A DNA stretch of 64,000 nt, taken from Marinomonas profundi (lineage in GTDB: Bacteria > Pseudomonadota > Gammaproteobacteria > Pseudomonadales > Marinomonadaceae). The DNA lies in contig NZ_CP073013.1 in the NCBI RefSeq assembly GCF_020694005.1, positions 124,001-188,000 of the forward strand. The letters are read 5' to 3'. Numbering within the stretch: position 1 is the stretch's first letter; each line of letters starts with the position of its first letter. The notes beneath the pieces were generated by a model. It was not told the origin of the DNA, ran no database searches, and was given only the letters and a program-made list of their open reading frames with translations. This document shows, in pieces, positions 1-9,629 of this stretch. The translations under genes and the position numbers were made by a program.

Positions 1-248
1 ATCTGGGCAAATAAAGTAGACGCACCGCCCTGAACAAACAAAATCTCATAGTCATCGCTAATGTTCATCAAACGCGACAAACGCGCCTTAGCCGATGCCA
101 GAATAGACATAAACTCAACACTACGGTGGCTCATTTCCATCACAGAAACACCCGCGCCATGCCAATCCAACATTTCAGCCTGTGCTTTTTTCAAAACCGC
201 TTCTGGAAGCGCGGCGGGTCCAGAACAAAAATTATATACTCGGCTCAT
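1..248 (-). CDS. serC: Phosphoserine aminotransferase, N-terminal part (cut by window edge)
   Basis: The minus strand encodes a protein starting [19 protein letters not shown], the typical SerC N-terminus, followed by the MSHRS and FVQGGAS segments of this class V aminotransferase. SerC transaminates 3-phosphohydroxypyruvate to phosphoserine with glutamate (PLP cofactor) for serine, and also serves pyridoxine synthesis. About 82 residues are visible; the rest, including the PLP lysine, lies off the left edge. It lies downstream of gyrA on the same strand, a gyrA-serC order common in gammaproteobacteria, but a strong terminator separates the two. The start ATG is at 248-246. Confidence 0.93.
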   Translation of the reverse strand, partial: MSRVYNFCSGPAALPEAVLKKAQAEMLDWHGAGVSVMEMSHRSVEFMSILASAKARLSRLMNISDDYEILFVQGGASTLFAQ

Positions 249-306
249 CCTGCTTTTTACCTCTAGTATTTTCAGGAACTACTTTACAAGAACTGTCTAC
301 AACAAA

Positions 307-330
307 AGCGACGCACCTAGGTGCGTCGCT
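307..330 (-). terminator. gyrA terminator (perfect 24-bp palindrome)
   Basis: A perfect 24-bp self-complementary sequence sits 8 bp beyond the gyrA stop codon. On the minus strand it is followed by a short T-run, as expected for an intrinsic terminator separating gyrA from serC. Because it is a full palindrome the RNA hairpin can form on either strand. Confidence 0.8.
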
Positions 331-337
331 TTAATTT

Positions 338-3043
338 CTATTCCGTATCAGAATCAAGAATATCCGGAGATTCGTCGCCATCACTTGGCGCCTGATCAAC
401 GATAGCATCGCCTGCTTCGTCAATCTCAACCGTTTCATCCATCTCAATATCTTCTTCATCGTGCTCAACAACACGCTCAATACCAACCAGATGTTCATCA
501 TTGGTTAAGCGAATCAAAGTAACACCCTGAGTGTTTCGACCTTGACATGATACTTCGGTCACTCGAGTACGAACCAAGGTTCCCTGATCGGTAATCAAAA
601 TAATCTCATCGGTTTCATCAACCTGAGCTGCACCCACCACAGGGCCGTTACGCTCAGACACTTGAATACCGATAACCCCCTGACCACCACGACCATACAC
701 TGGGAAGTCTTCTACCAAAGTACGCTTACCATAACCATTTTCACACGCCATCAAGACTGCAGAGCCTTCCTGAGGAACGATAAGCGACACCACCTTGGCG
801 TCTTCATTCAAGCGAATACCACGAACACCAGCCGCAGTACGACCCATAGCACGAACGTCTGATTCTTTAAAGCGGATTGTCTTACCAGAAGAGGAAACCA
901 ACATAATGTCGTTTTCGCCATTGGTAACAGACACACCAACCAACTCATCCGTTTCGTCTAGACTCAGCGCAATCAAACCAGTAGAGCGAGGGCGAGCAAA
1001 ATGCTGCATCGCGGTTTTCTTCACTGTGCCGTTTGCCGTTGCCATAAAGATATAGCTACTTGCTTCAACGATCGCATCATCAGCCACTTCGTCATCCGCT
1101 TCCGAATCGACTTCAACCGCCTCAACCACTGGCAAAGGCAACAAAGCGGAAATCGATTCCCCTTCGCGCAATGGTAGTAGATTGACGATAGGACGACCTT
1201 TAGCACCACGACTCGCTACTGGGATCTCAAACACACGTAACCAATAAACCTTACCAAAATTACTGAACAGCATAATGGTGTCATGACTACTGGTTACTAG
1301 GAGGTGCTCAATGTGATCTTCGTCTTTCATGCTGGCAGACGATTTACCACGACCGCCACGGCGTTGAGCTTGATACTCTACCAATGGCTGAGATTTTGCG
1401 TAACCCGTATTCGAAATCGTCACCACCATCGGCGCTTCATCAATCAAATCGGCTATGGTTAAGTCCTGACGAGACGTCAATATTTCGGTACGACGAGCGT
1501 CACCAAAAGTATCTCGAACCTCTTCCAGCTCTTCACGAATGACTTCCATCAAACGATCAGGATTAGACAAGATATTCAGCAGTTCGCCAATGGTCTCAAT
1601 CAGCGCTTTGTATTCGCCAAGCAACTTGTCATGCTCTAAGCCAGTTAAGCGATGTAAACGCAAATCCAAGATTGCTTGCGCTTGCTCAGGAGACAAATGA
1701 TACGCCCCGTCAACAAAACCATAAGCGACGTCCAAATCATCAGGACGACAAGCATCAGCACCAGCACGCTCAAGCATGGCCATAACATCGCCAGGCTGCC
1801 ACGACTCGCCAACTAACTTTTCTTTTGCTTCTGCCGAAGTGGGCGAGGTACGAATTAATTCAATGACGCGATCAATGTTGACTAACGAAACCGCCAAACC
1901 TTCAAGAATATGACCACGCTCACGCGCTTTACGCAGTTCAAAAATAGTACGGCGCGTCACCACTTCACGGCGGTGCTTAACGAAACATTCAAGAATTTGT
2001 TTTAAGTTAAGCAGCTGTGGGCGACCATCAACCAAGGCCACCATGTTGATGCCAAACACAGACTGCAATTGAGTTTGCGTGAAAATATTATTCACTACCA
2101 CATCTGGGTTTTCACCACGACGCAACTCGATAACGATACGCATACCGTCTTTATCGGACTCATCTCGAAGCTCACTGATACCTTCCAGTTTTTTCTCTTT
2201 AACGAGCTCAGCGATTTTTTCAATCACCCTCGCCTTATTCAACTGATAAGGAATTTCAGTGAAAACGATGGACTGGCGATTGCCTTTTTCCATGTCTTCA
2301 AAATGATGGCGAGCACGCATATAAATACGCCCACGACCTGTTTTATAGGCCTCAATAATACCAGCACGGCCATTAATAAACGCCCCCGTTGGGAAGTCTG
2401 GCCCTGGTATGTGATCAATAAGCTCATCAACGGTAATGTCAGCGTTATTAATAACCGCCAAACAACCATCAATGATCTCACCGAGATTATGAGGAGGGAT
2501 ATTAGTCGCCATACCGACTGCGATACCCGCCGAGCCATTGACCAACAGCCCAGGCACGCGCGCAGGCAATACTTCTGGCATAAATTCCGTGCCATCATAG
2601 TTCGGCACAAAGTCGACGGTTTCTTTCTCAAGATCCATTAACAGATGGTGAGCAATTTTCGCCATTCGAATTTCGGTATAACGCATTGCCGCCGCACTGT
2701 CACCATCGACAGAACCGAAGTTACCCTGACCATCAACCAAGGTGTAGCGCATGGAGAAAGGCTGCGCCATACGAACAATCGTATCGTATACAGCAGAATC
2801 ACCATGCGGGTGATACTTACCGATTACATCACCGACGATACGCGCCGATTTTTTGTACGGTTTATTCCAATCATTTTTAAGTTCATTCATCGCAAATAGA
2901 ACGCGACGGTGAACCGGCTTTAACCCGTCTCGCACATCAGGTAATGCTCGGCCTACGATAACGCTCATCGCGTAATCTAGGTAAGACCCCTTAAGTTCAT
3001 TTTCGATACTGACGGGAATAATTTCTTTGGCTAATTCACCCAT
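338..3043 (-). CDS. gyrA: DNA gyrase subunit A
   Basis: This is the breakage-reunion subunit of the GyrA2B2 type II topoisomerase, which introduces negative supercoils. At 901 residues it is slightly longer than E. coli GyrA (875). The catalytic tyrosine lies in AAMRYTE (equivalent to Y122). The quinolone-resistance region reads [12 protein letters not shown], with wild-type Ser and Asp at positions equivalent to 83 and 87, so no classical resistance substitution is present. The GyrA box appears as QRRGGRG near residue 560, followed by the C-terminal DNA-wrapping beta-pinwheel. The extra length comes from an acidic insert around residue 640 and a very acidic tail. The start ATG has an AAGGA element about 12 nt upstream. 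Confidence 0.98.
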   Translation of the reverse strand: MGELAKEIIPVSIENELKGSYLDYAMSVIVGRALPDVRDGLKPVHRRVLFAMNELKNDWNKPYKKSARIVGDVIGKYHPHGDSAVYDTIVRMAQPFSMRYTLVDGQGNFGSVDGDSAAAMRYTEIRMAKIAHHLLMDLEKETVDFVPNYDGTEFMPEVLPARVPGLLVNGSAGIAVGMATNIPPHNLGEIIDGCLAVINNADITVDELIDHIPGPDFPTGAFINGRAGIIEAYKTGRGRIYMRARHHFEDMEKGNRQSIVFTEIPYQLNKARVIEKIAELVKEKKLEGISELRDESDKDGMRIVIELRRGENPDVVVNNIFTQTQLQSVFGINMVALVDGRPQLLNLKQILECFVKHRREVVTRRTIFELRKARERGHILEGLAVSLVNIDRVIELIRTSPTSAEAKEKLVGESWQPGDVMAMLERAGADACRPDDLDVAYGFVDGAYHLSPEQAQAILDLRLHRLTGLEHDKLLGEYKALIETIGELLNILSNPDRLMEVIREELEEVRDTFGDARRTEILTSRQDLTIADLIDEAPMVVTISNTGYAKSQPLVEYQAQRRGGRGKSSASMKDEDHIEHLLVTSSHDTIMLFSNFGKVYWLRVFEIPVASRGAKGRPIVNLLPLREGESISALLPLPVVEAVEVDSEADDEVADDAIVEASSYIFMATANGTVKKTAMQHFARPRSTGLIALSLDETDELVGVSVTNGENDIMLVSSSGKTIRFKESDVRAMGRTAAGVRGIRLNEDAKVVSLIVPQEGSAVLMACENGYGKRTLVEDFPVYGRGGQGVIGIQVSERNGPVVGAAQVDETDEIILITDQGTLVRTRVTEVSCQGRNTQGVTLIRLTNDEHLVGIERVVEHDEEDIEMDETVEIDEAGDAIVDQAPSDGDESPDILDSDTE

Positions 3044-3438
3044 AGGTACAATCGATCCTTATGCCTCGGAAGTCAGAAGTACTTCCTAATATCTTTTTAT
3101 AAGCGCCGCATTATACCATAAGGAAATAAATAACACCCCTTCGAGGAACATGTTTTGTCGCTCTAGAGCCCAATTATACTTTTCCTGAGCACCATAACCA
3201 CCACCATTTCACCCCAGCCTAGGAACTGGTTATACTAGCAAGATTAAGAAGACACTCTGCTGGCCACTTTATGGGGAGACGTTATACTAAAAGCCATACC
3301 AAAAAGAGAGACGTTAAGCACCACCACCTTAGCGCCAGCACAGCAAACTGATCAGCATAACGTCCCTAGCAAGTTGCTCAGCTCATCGAGTACAGTTTTT
3401 ACTATTGACATAGAACACGACTAACGGAAGCCAAACAT
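3044..3438. promoter_or_regulatory. Divergent gyrA/ubiG intergenic region
   Basis: This gap of 395 bp has no credible ORF. For gyrA, a perfect TATAAT -10 hexamer lies on the minus strand at 3115-3110 with a GC-rich discriminator (GCGGCGC) just downstream, typical of growth-rate-controlled promoters. A good -35 is not visible. A GGAAGT...ACTTCC inverted repeat at 3068-3086 lies in the gyrA leader. On the ubiG side there is a TTGACA at about 3405, but no convincing -10 before the start codon. Confidence 0.4.
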
Positions 3439-4161
3439 ATGACCAGTACACAACAAAACAATGTAGACCTTGATGAAGTGGCAAAATTTGAAGCACTCGC
3501 TAGCCGCTGGTGGGATACGGAAAATGAATTTAAACCACTGCACGACATCAACCCTTTGCGCACAAACTATATCAATGAACGCACCTCTGGATTGCAGGGC
3601 AAAAAAGTCATCGATATCGGCTGTGGTGGCGGTATTTTATCAGAAGCCATGGCAAAACTCGGCGCCAAGGTGAAAGGCATTGATATGGGCGAAGCGCCTT
3701 TAGCGGTTGCAAAATTGCATCGCGAAGAGTCTCAACTCGATATTGACTACGAAAAAATCACCGCTGAAGAAATCGCCCAGCGCGAGGCAGGCCAATATGA
3801 CGTGGTCACCTGCCTTGAAATGCTAGAGCATGTGCCAGACCCATCCTCTGTTATTAATGCTTGCATGACATTGGTCAAACCTGGCGGACAGGTGTTTCTT
3901 TCTACCATCAATAGAAACCCAAAAGCCTATCTTTTTGCCATTGTGGGCGCGGAGTACATATTGAAAATGCTCCCTAAAGGCACACATGACTATGCCAAAT
4001 TCATCCAACCAGCAGAGCTAAATAATTACGCAAGACAAGCAGGATTAGAAGTCGTCCACATGACGGGGATGACTTACAACCCGCTCACCAAAGTGTATAA
4101 ACTTAATGACAAAGACGTGTCGGTTAATTACCTCATGCACACCCAAAAAGCCGACACCTAA
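3439..4161 (+). CDS. ubiG: Ubiquinone biosynthesis O-methyltransferase UbiG
   Basis: UbiG is an S-adenosylmethionine-dependent enzyme that performs both O-methylations in ubiquinone synthesis. The 240-residue protein opens with the family hallmark [10 protein letters not shown], then motif [16 protein letters not shown] (about residues 60-74), and a downstream EMLEHVPDP acidic motif. Length is typical of the family. The ATG follows a GGAAG element. The next gene, a YciK-type reductase, starts 18 bp downstream behind a strong AAGGAGG, so the two are probably co-transcribed. In pseudomonads a phosphatase gene (gph/mupP) lies between this pair; none is present here. Confidence 0.96.
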   Translation: MTSTQQNNVDLDEVAKFEALASRWWDTENEFKPLHDINPLRTNYINERTSGLQGKKVIDIGCGGGILSEAMAKLGAKVKGIDMGEAPLAVAKLHREESQLDIDYEKITAEEIAQREAGQYDVVTCLEMLEHVPDPSSVINACMTLVKPGGQVFLSTINRNPKAYLFAIVGAEYILKMLPKGTHDYAKFIQPAELNNYARQAGLEVVHMTGMTYNPLTKVYKLNDKDVSVNYLMHTQKADT

Positions 4162-4179
4162 CAGGCCCAAGGAGGCAAT

Positions 4180-4923
4180 ATGTTTGATTATCAAGCCCCA
4201 AGCCAACTACTCAAAGACAAGATAATCCTTGTCACAGGCGCGGGCGACGGCATCGGAAAAGCCGCTGCCATCACTTACGCCCAGCATGGTGCGACCGTCA
4301 TTCTACTGGGTCGCACCACAAAAAAACTTGAAGCTGTTTACGACCACATTGAAAAACAGCATTATCCGCAAGCGGCTATCGTTCCACTCAATCTGGACGG
4401 TGCGGCGGAGCACGATTATATCGAGCTTGCTAACACCATAAAAAGCGAGTTCGGCCACCTTGATGGCATACTGCACAACGCCAGCCTATTAGGTGAGCGC
4501 ACCAGCCTAGCAAACTGTGACCCAACCTTGTTTGAACAAGTAATGCGCGTCAACGTCACCAGTCAGCTCGTACTCAACCAAGCCCTGCTGCCCCTCATGC
4601 AAAAAGCAGAACACGCCTCAATCATCTTCACCACCTCTGGCGTGGGCAGAAAAGCCAAAGCCAACTGGGGCGCCTATGCGATATCCAAATTTGCCACAGA
4701 GGCGATGACTCAACTGTTCGCCAGCGAACTGGCCGAACACGCCCCTAACATACGCACAAATGCAATTAACCCAGGCGCCACACGCACCAGCATGAGAGCA
4801 AGCGCCTACCCAGATGAAGACCCTAACAGCTTACCCACAGCAGAAGACATTATGCCGATTTACCTCTATTTAATGGGTAAAGACAGCCTCACCGTGAACG
4901 GCAAATCACTCGATGCCCAATAA
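4180..4923 (+). CDS. YciK-type short-chain dehydrogenase/reductase
   Basis: This 247-residue NAD(P)-dependent reductase belongs to the classical SDR family and most resembles YciK. The cofactor-binding TGAGDGIGKAAA motif is near residues 19-30, the NNAG-equivalent is HNAS near residue 100, and the catalytic YAISK motif is near residue 166, preceded by the catalytic Ser in TTSG. Substrate is unknown for this subfamily. A near-perfect AAGGAGG Shine-Dalgarno sits 7 bp before the ATG. It follows ubiG closely on the same strand and is probably in its operon. Confidence 0.88.
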   Translation: MFDYQAPSQLLKDKIILVTGAGDGIGKAAAITYAQHGATVILLGRTTKKLEAVYDHIEKQHYPQAAIVPLNLDGAAEHDYIELANTIKSEFGHLDGILHNASLLGERTSLANCDPTLFEQVMRVNVTSQLVLNQALLPLMQKAEHASIIFTTSGVGRKAKANWGAYAISKFATEAMTQLFASELAEHAPNIRTNAINPGATRTSMRASAYPDEDPNSLPTAEDIMPIYLYLMGKDSLTVNGKSLDAQ

Positions 4924-4950
4924 AATGCAACGCACTATTACTCCAATCTA

Positions 4951-5493
4951 CTAACCGCCAATCAGCCGCTCCAGCTTCTCTTCATTGGTCGCAGGAGCGC
5001 TTTTTGCACCGTTAGAGCTCGCCGAAGAACGCTCTCCTCCAACAGGAGAAAACTGCCCTACATCAGGCCGACTATTACTTTGTGGCGCACCACCCGCTTC
5101 CTTTTGGTCGCCAAAGACACCTATTTCAGGCATCATCCGCAAACGCTTTTCTAGAATATCTTGAGGGACATTCCCAGTAAACAACACCGTAAACGGCGCT
5201 TCTTCTGTGCGCTTGTTGACTTCATCGTAGATCGCCTGCTCACGCGCAGCAATCGCATTTTCTTCCAGATAAGACATCCCCCGATTATTCGCCGAAACCA
5301 CAACATTCGGCCTACGCGCTGAGCTCGACTTTTCCACAGGAATAATCGCCACCGCTTCTTGCGAGCGCATCACAACCTGATGCTCAGCACGAATAATCTC
5401 ATCGCCGTAAATAATATCAACAGGGTGACGCTCGATTGTCTGCGCATTTGCCAACAAGGACACGAAACCAAGCAATCCCAATGAATATTTCAT
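4951..5493 (-). CDS. Unknown exported protein (180 aa)
   Basis: I do not recognise this protein family. The N-terminus MKYSLGLLGFVSLLANAQT is a clear Sec signal peptide with likely cleavage after ANA. The mature part has a charged segment with a predicted helical stretch (NAIAAREQAIYDEVNKRTEE) and a low-complexity Gly/Ser/Ala-rich C-terminus, suggesting a periplasmic or surface protein. I place the start at ATG 5493, which has GAGG 5 nt upstream, rather than the in-frame GTG two codons earlier. It converges on the YciK-type gene with only 27 bp between stop codons and lies downstream of the fabV terminator, so it probably has its own promoter. Function unknown. Confidence 0.72.
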   Translation of the reverse strand: MKYSLGLLGFVSLLANAQTIERHPVDIIYGDEIIRAEHQVVMRSQEAVAIIPVEKSSSARRPNVVVSANNRGMSYLEENAIAAREQAIYDEVNKRTEEAPFTVLFTGNVPQDILEKRLRMMPEIGVFGDQKEAGGAPQSNSRPDVGQFSPVGGERSSASSNGAKSAPATNEEKLERLIGG

Positions 5494-5541
5494 AAACACC
5501 TCAACAAACCAATTCGCCCACTATAAGAGATAAAAAGGCAT

Positions 5542-5580
5542 AAAAAAAGGAGTTCAAGCCATGCTTGAACTCCTTTTTTA
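5542..5580 (-). terminator. fabV terminator (bidirectional in form)
   Basis: An inverted repeat of about 13 bp (AAGGAGTTCAAGC and complement) has a short loop and is flanked by A-runs and T-runs on both sides, so it could work in either direction. It lies beyond the fabV stop. Between it and fabV a T-rich stretch repeats the motif ACTTTCT(G/A)AT twice with a 19-bp period (5580-5611). Confidence 0.85.
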
Positions 5581-5630
5581 CTTTCTGATCTTTTTTTTAC
5601 TTTCTAATTTTTTTAGCGCTTAACTCAATA

Positions 5631-6833
5631 TTAGAGAGTAATCACATCAAAGTCTGCTTCTGGATTGGCGTCCGCATCATAATCAACACCATCCAAACCA
5701 AAGCCAAACAATTTCAAAAACTCGTCTTTATAAAGCTGATAATCAGTTTCTGCAAACAAGTTCGCATCATTAATTTGTGGCCAAAGATCACGACAAGCTT
5801 GCTGCACATCTTCACGCAATTCCCAGTCATCAAGACGAAGACGATTCATATCGTCTGTCAACTCAGCTGGGGTGTGGTTATTGTACAAACGTTCAGAAAA
5901 CAGACGATAAATCTGGTCCATACAACCTTCATGAAGACCTTTTTCACGCATCACTTTAAAGACCATCGCCAAGTACAATGGCATCACAGGAATAGCAGAA
6001 GACGCTTGCGTCACAACAGACTTCAATACCGCCACATTCGCACCGCCACCAAGCGTCGCCAACTGAGCATTAATGGCCGCAGAAGCACGATCCAAATCCT
6101 CTTTTGCCTTGCCCAATGCGCCATGCCAATAAATTGGCCACGTAATATCAGAGCCAATGTAAGAGTAAGCAACCGTACGAACACCTTCCGCTAGAACACC
6201 CGCTTCTTGCAACGCCGACATCCAAAGCTCCCAATCTTGGCCGCCCATTACCGTTGTCGTGGCCGCAACTTCTTCTTCTGTCGCTGGCTCGATTTCCGCT
6301 TCGATAATCACATCTTTATTGGTATCAATCGCCGTAGAACGGTAGGTTTCACCAATCGGCTTAAGAACAGAACGAACCACTTCACCCGTGTCTGGCAGCT
6401 TACGCACAGGAGACGCCAACGAATAAACCACCATGTCCACTTCACCAAGGTCTTGCTTAATGAGGTCAATAACGGTTGCGCGAGCGTCATTTGAAAAAGC
6501 ATCGCCATTAATACTTTTAGCGTACAAACCTTCTTCTTTGGCAATTTTGTCAAACGCCGCAGAATTATACCAACCTGCCGTGCCGGTTTTTTTATCCGTA
6601 CCAGGCTTTTCAAAGAAAACACCGATCGTCGCCGCGCCAGAACCAAACGCTGCTGCGATACGAGAAGACAAGCCATAACCACTTGACGCACCGATTACGA
6701 GTACTTTTTTAGGGCCATTTTCAACGGCGCCTTTGCTTTTAGTAAAAGCAATTTGCTCTCTTACATTTTGCTCACAGCCTACTGGGTGTGTTGTGGTACA
6801 AATAAATCCGCGAATCTTTGGCTTTATGATCAT
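5631..6833 (-). CDS. fabV: Trans-2-enoyl-ACP/CoA reductase FabV
   Basis: FabV performs the last reduction of type II fatty-acid elongation, converting trans-2-enoyl-ACP to acyl-ACP with NADH. The 400-residue length matches the family (about 400, much longer than FabI). The N-terminus [17 protein letters not shown] is diagnostic, followed by the nucleotide-binding [20 protein letters not shown] and the catalytic [20 protein letters not shown] with the Tyr-x8-Lys arrangement. Known FabV enzymes are naturally insensitive to triclosan. GAGAAG lies 5 nt before the ATG. It has its own terminator and diverges from the glycosyltransferase gene. Confidence 0.97.
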   Translation of the reverse strand: MIIKPKIRGFICTTTHPVGCEQNVREQIAFTKSKGAVENGPKKVLVIGASSGYGLSSRIAAAFGSGAATIGVFFEKPGTDKKTGTAGWYNSAAFDKIAKEEGLYAKSINGDAFSNDARATVIDLIKQDLGEVDMVVYSLASPVRKLPDTGEVVRSVLKPIGETYRSTAIDTNKDVIIEAEIEPATEEEVAATTTVMGGQDWELWMSALQEAGVLAEGVRTVAYSYIGSDITWPIYWHGALGKAKEDLDRASAAINAQLATLGGGANVAVLKSVVTQASSAIPVMPLYLAMVFKVMREKGLHEGCMDQIYRLFSERLYNNHTPAELTDDMNRLRLDDWELREDVQQACRDLWPQINDANLFAETDYQLYKDEFLKLFGFGLDGVDYDADANPEADFDVITL

Positions 6834-6995
6834 AATATCTTCTCAACGTCATGTTTTGCTTACGTCTTGCCAGATAATCCCTCAAACGAGACAGGCAAGA
6901 CAAATCTGTCCGCCATGATACAATAGCCAGATGAATATGTCCTGATTCTCGTTAAAATACAGAATCAAAAGCTTACAGAGGCCTTAAAAATTACC

Positions 6996-8228
6996 GTGCA
7001 CCTACTTGTCATCGGCTACGTCTGGCCAGAACCCAACTCCTCTGCCGCTGGCAGTAGAATGATGCAACTGCTCGACTGCTTTTATAAACAGCAGTGGCAA
7101 CTGTCTTTCGCCAGCCCAGCGCAGCAGACTGAGCACATGGTCGATCTCTCTGAATTAGGCATTGAAGCTGAACATATCGAGCTTAACAATGCGTCATTCG
7201 ACCGTTACATTGCCGATAAAAAGCCCGATATTGTGGTATTTGATCGCTTTATGATGGAAGAGCAATTCGGCTGGCGCGTCGAAAAATTCAGCCCAGATTC
7301 GTTACGCGTGCTCAATACGGAAGATCTTCACTCATTAAGACAAGCCAGACACACCGCTCTTAAACAAAACAGAGACTTTGTGATAGAAGACCTTTATAGC
7401 GACCACGGCATTCGTGAAATCGCCGCCATCCATCGTTGCGACTTAACCTTGATGATTTCCGAAGTCGAAACCGAACTGCTAATCGATAAATTTCACGTAC
7501 CGGAAAGCCATGTGTTCCACCTGCCATTTATGCTGCCAGAACCACAGGACACCAACACACTACTAAGCTTTGAAGCACGCCAACACTTCATCAGCATTGG
7601 CAACTTTCGTCACGCCCCCAATTGGGATGCTGTGTTACAGCTTAAAACAGAGATATGGCCAAAGATTCGTCAACGACTACCAAAAGCAGAAATGCATATT
7701 TATGGCGCCTACCCGCCACCCAAAGCCACGCAATTACACAATGCAAAAGAAGGCTTTTTGGTAAAAGGCTGGGCCGAAAATGCTCAAAGCGTCATACAAC
7801 AAGCCAGACTGTGTTTGGCGCCATTACGTTTTGGCGCTGGCATCAAAGGCAAGTTGGTGGAAGCCATGCAAATGGGCACCCCAAGCATCACCACCAGCGT
7901 TGGCGCAGAATCCATGCACGGAGAATTACCCTGGAATGGCGTTATCACAGACGATATGGAGACTTTTGTTGATGCGGCCGTTTCTCTTTATGAGGACAAA
8001 ACTAGCTGGCTATTGATGCAACAAAATGGCAATAGAATTTTACAAGACCGCTACCAAGCAGACGAATGGCAAGCCAAGTTAATCAATAGATTGACACTAC
8101 AAACTCAGCTAAGGGAAAGCTTGAGGAAAAAACATTTTTTAGGTTTGATGTTGCGACACCACAGCCTAAAAAGCACACAGTACATGTCACAATGGATTGA
8201 ACTTAAAAATACTGCTGTGGAAAAGTGA
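6996..8228 (+). CDS. GT4-like glycosyltransferase
   Basis: This 410-residue protein has a two-lobe glycosyltransferase layout. The N-lobe begins LVIGYVWPEPNSSAAGSRM, similar to the donor/acceptor loop of GT4 enzymes. The C-lobe contains FISIGNFRHAPNWDAV, then GAYPP, VKGWAEN and LAPLRFGAGIKGKLVEAM, the last being the nucleotide-sugar binding helix with the EX-type glutamate. It lacks a signal peptide and is probably cytoplasmic, using an activated sugar for an envelope glycan; donor and acceptor cannot be told. No other polysaccharide gene is adjacent, so it is an orphan. The start is GTG at 6996 with a weak AGAGG about 14 nt upstream, which makes the exact start uncertain. Confidence 0.82.
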   Translation: MHLLVIGYVWPEPNSSAAGSRMMQLLDCFYKQQWQLSFASPAQQTEHMVDLSELGIEAEHIELNNASFDRYIADKKPDIVVFDRFMMEEQFGWRVEKFSPDSLRVLNTEDLHSLRQARHTALKQNRDFVIEDLYSDHGIREIAAIHRCDLTLMISEVETELLIDKFHVPESHVFHLPFMLPEPQDTNTLLSFEARQHFISIGNFRHAPNWDAVLQLKTEIWPKIRQRLPKAEMHIYGAYPPPKATQLHNAKEGFLVKGWAENAQSVIQQARLCLAPLRFGAGIKGKLVEAMQMGTPSITTSVGAESMHGELPWNGVITDDMETFVDAAVSLYEDKTSWLLMQQNGNRILQDRYQADEWQAKLINRLTLQTQLRESLRKKHFLGLMLRHHSLKSTQYMSQWIELKNTAVEK

Positions 8229-8242
8229 TGTTAAAAAAACAT

Positions 8243-8297
8243 CGAAAAGCCAGTGAAAGTAAAGGCCATTATTACTCGCTGACGAACTGGCTTTTCG
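8243..8297 (+). terminator. Long-loop inverted repeat, possible terminator
   Basis: Two perfect 12-bp arms (8243-8254 and 8286-8297) with a 31-bp loop follow the glycosyltransferase stop. The right arm lies inside the 3' coding end of the convergent DUF1289 gene. The right arm includes a TTTT but there is no long T-run, so termination is plausible, not certain. Confidence 0.45.
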
Positions 8298-8466
8298 CTT
8301 CTCGCTCACGCACTTTTTTCATCACCGCCTGTTGCGATGCTTTGTTCATGCTGCCCCACTGGCTAATTTCCTTACCCGTTCGATAACACCCCACACAGAC
8401 GTCATCATCATTAAGCAGGCAAAGGTTAACGCAGGGGGATTTTAACTGAGGTTTCGGCTTGGTCAT
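8272..8466 (-). CDS. DUF1289 family protein
   Basis: This 64-residue protein has the DUF1289 signature SPCVNLCLLNDDDVCVGCYR, in which four cysteines probably bind a metal, followed by an E-I-xx-W segment (EISQWGSM). Function of the family is unknown. The start is taken at ATG 8466 (MTKPKPQLKSP) because a GAG-containing element lies 6 nt upstream; an in-frame GTG lies two codons earlier. It converges on the glycosyltransferase gene and overlaps that gene's presumed terminator. Confidence 0.85.
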   Translation of the reverse strand: MTKPKPQLKSPCVNLCLLNDDDVCVGCYRTGKEISQWGSMNKASQQAVMKKVREREAKSQFVSE

Positions 8467-8499
8467 TTTCACTCAACACTTATACAGAACACAGTAAAC

Positions 8500-8530
8500 A
8501 AAAAGCCTTGGCGGAAAACACCACCAAGGC
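8500..8530 (-). terminator. Terminator of the YebC-family gene
   Basis: A GCCTTGG/CCAAGGC stem with a loop rich in T and G is followed on the minus strand by TTTTTG. It sits just beyond the stop codon of the YebC-family gene and upstream of the DUF1289 gene. Confidence 0.75.
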
Positions 8531-8538
8531 CTCTGATT

Positions 8539-9255
8539 CTAATATTCAGCGTTATGATAAACGCGCTGAACATCATCCAAGTCATTCAAAAGATCTAAGA
8601 AACGGTCAAACTGCTCGACTTCTTCGCCTTGAATTTCGGTGGTATTTTGCGCGACGAATTGAATTTCATCGACTTCAAATTCAATTTCACCAAAGGCATC
8701 CGTTAACGCTGTTTTCGCCTTACTGTAATCGGTGTGTGGCGCAAAAACAGTCACTTTACCCTCTTCTAGCTCAATGTCCGTCACATCCACATCTGCCAGC
8801 ATTAAGGCTTCTAGTACCGCCTCTTCATCCGTGCCGGCAAACACAAAAATAGCACTGTGATCAAACATGTGACTCACGCTGCCTTGGCTGCCGATTTTGC
8901 ATTTCACCTTGTTAAAGCAAGTACGCACATCACCAAAAGTACGATTAGGATTATCAGACAAGCAATCCACGATCACCATGGTGTTACCAGGACCAAAACC
9001 TTCGTAGCGAGCCGTATCAAAATCTTCGCCACCGCCACCTTTCGCCTTATCAATCGCTTTGTCGATAACGTGAGTTGGCACCTGATCTTTTTTGGCACGG
9101 TCAATCAGTGAACGTAGTGCCAAATTACCATTAGGGTCCATACCACCGGATTTCGCGCAAACATAAATCTCACGGCCGTATTTGCTGTACACCTTGGCTT
9201 TTTGGTCAGACGTTTTTGCCATGGACTCTTTGCGGTTTTGGAAGGCTCTGCCCAT
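8539..9255 (-). CDS. YebC/TACO1 family protein, YeeN type
   Basis: This 238-residue protein belongs to the YebC/PmpR family, whose members act as transcriptional regulators or as factors helping ribosomes through proline-rich stretches. The N-terminus begins [11 protein letters not shown] and continues with [12 protein letters not shown]; the core [15 protein letters not shown] and [19 protein letters not shown] are family hallmarks, and it ends [12 protein letters not shown]. Length and the YHN ending match E. coli YeeN better than YebC. AGGA lies 8 nt before the ATG. It is monocistronic, with its own terminator. Confidence 0.9.
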   Translation of the reverse strand: MGRAFQNRKESMAKTSDQKAKVYSKYGREIYVCAKSGGMDPNGNLALRSLIDRAKKDQVPTHVIDKAIDKAKGGGGEDFDTARYEGFGPGNTMVIVDCLSDNPNRTFGDVRTCFNKVKCKIGSQGSVSHMFDHSAIFVFAGTDEEAVLEALMLADVDVTDIELEEGKVTVFAPHTDYSKAKTALTDAFGEIEFEVDEIQFVAQNTTEIQGEEVEQFDRFLDLLNDLDDVQRVYHNAEY

Positions 9256-9629
9256 TACATATTCCTATTTAATACTGTCTTGAAAAGTGAGATTCTAACG
9301 TGTCCCTCAAAAAGAAGGAACTGCTAGCACGGCCTAAACACGATAAAAACCAGATAGCGCTATAAAAGCCCCACAAAGAAAAACAACATCGAAATAAAAT
9401 GCGCCAAAAAGCAGCAAAAAAGCTCAATTCCAAATCCTCATTATTTACACGCCAAGCAAGTAGCCAGATTTCACAAAAAAACTGTATAGTAAACAGACGA
9501 TTAGAATAGTTAAATACACAGTTCACCCAAGACACACTCCTATCGTGCATCGCTAGCGACATTTAGACCGTGCACAGTGAGTCATCAGGGGTCTCTCAAC
9601 AGGATAATAAATAGGTTTTCAGCTCCACT
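9256..9629. promoter_or_regulatory. Divergent intergenic region upstream of the baeS-like gene
   Basis: This gap of 374 bp is AT-rich and has no convincing ORF. It must carry the promoters for the YebC-family gene (minus) and the baeS-like gene (plus). A short palindrome CTGTATAGTAAACAG near 9482 resembles a LexA half-site pair but has the wrong spacing. I see no clear -35/-10 pair. Confidence 0.3.

Noticed and set aside
2069..2641. Plus-strand ORF of 190 codons inside gyrA
   Set aside because: It lies fully antisense to conserved gyrA coding sequence, has no family resemblance and is a shadow frame.
9482..9498. LexA/SOS-box-like palindrome CTGTATAGTAAACAG
   Set aside because: The arms are one base too close: LexA needs CTG-N10-CAG and this has N9. 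No SOS gene is adjacent.
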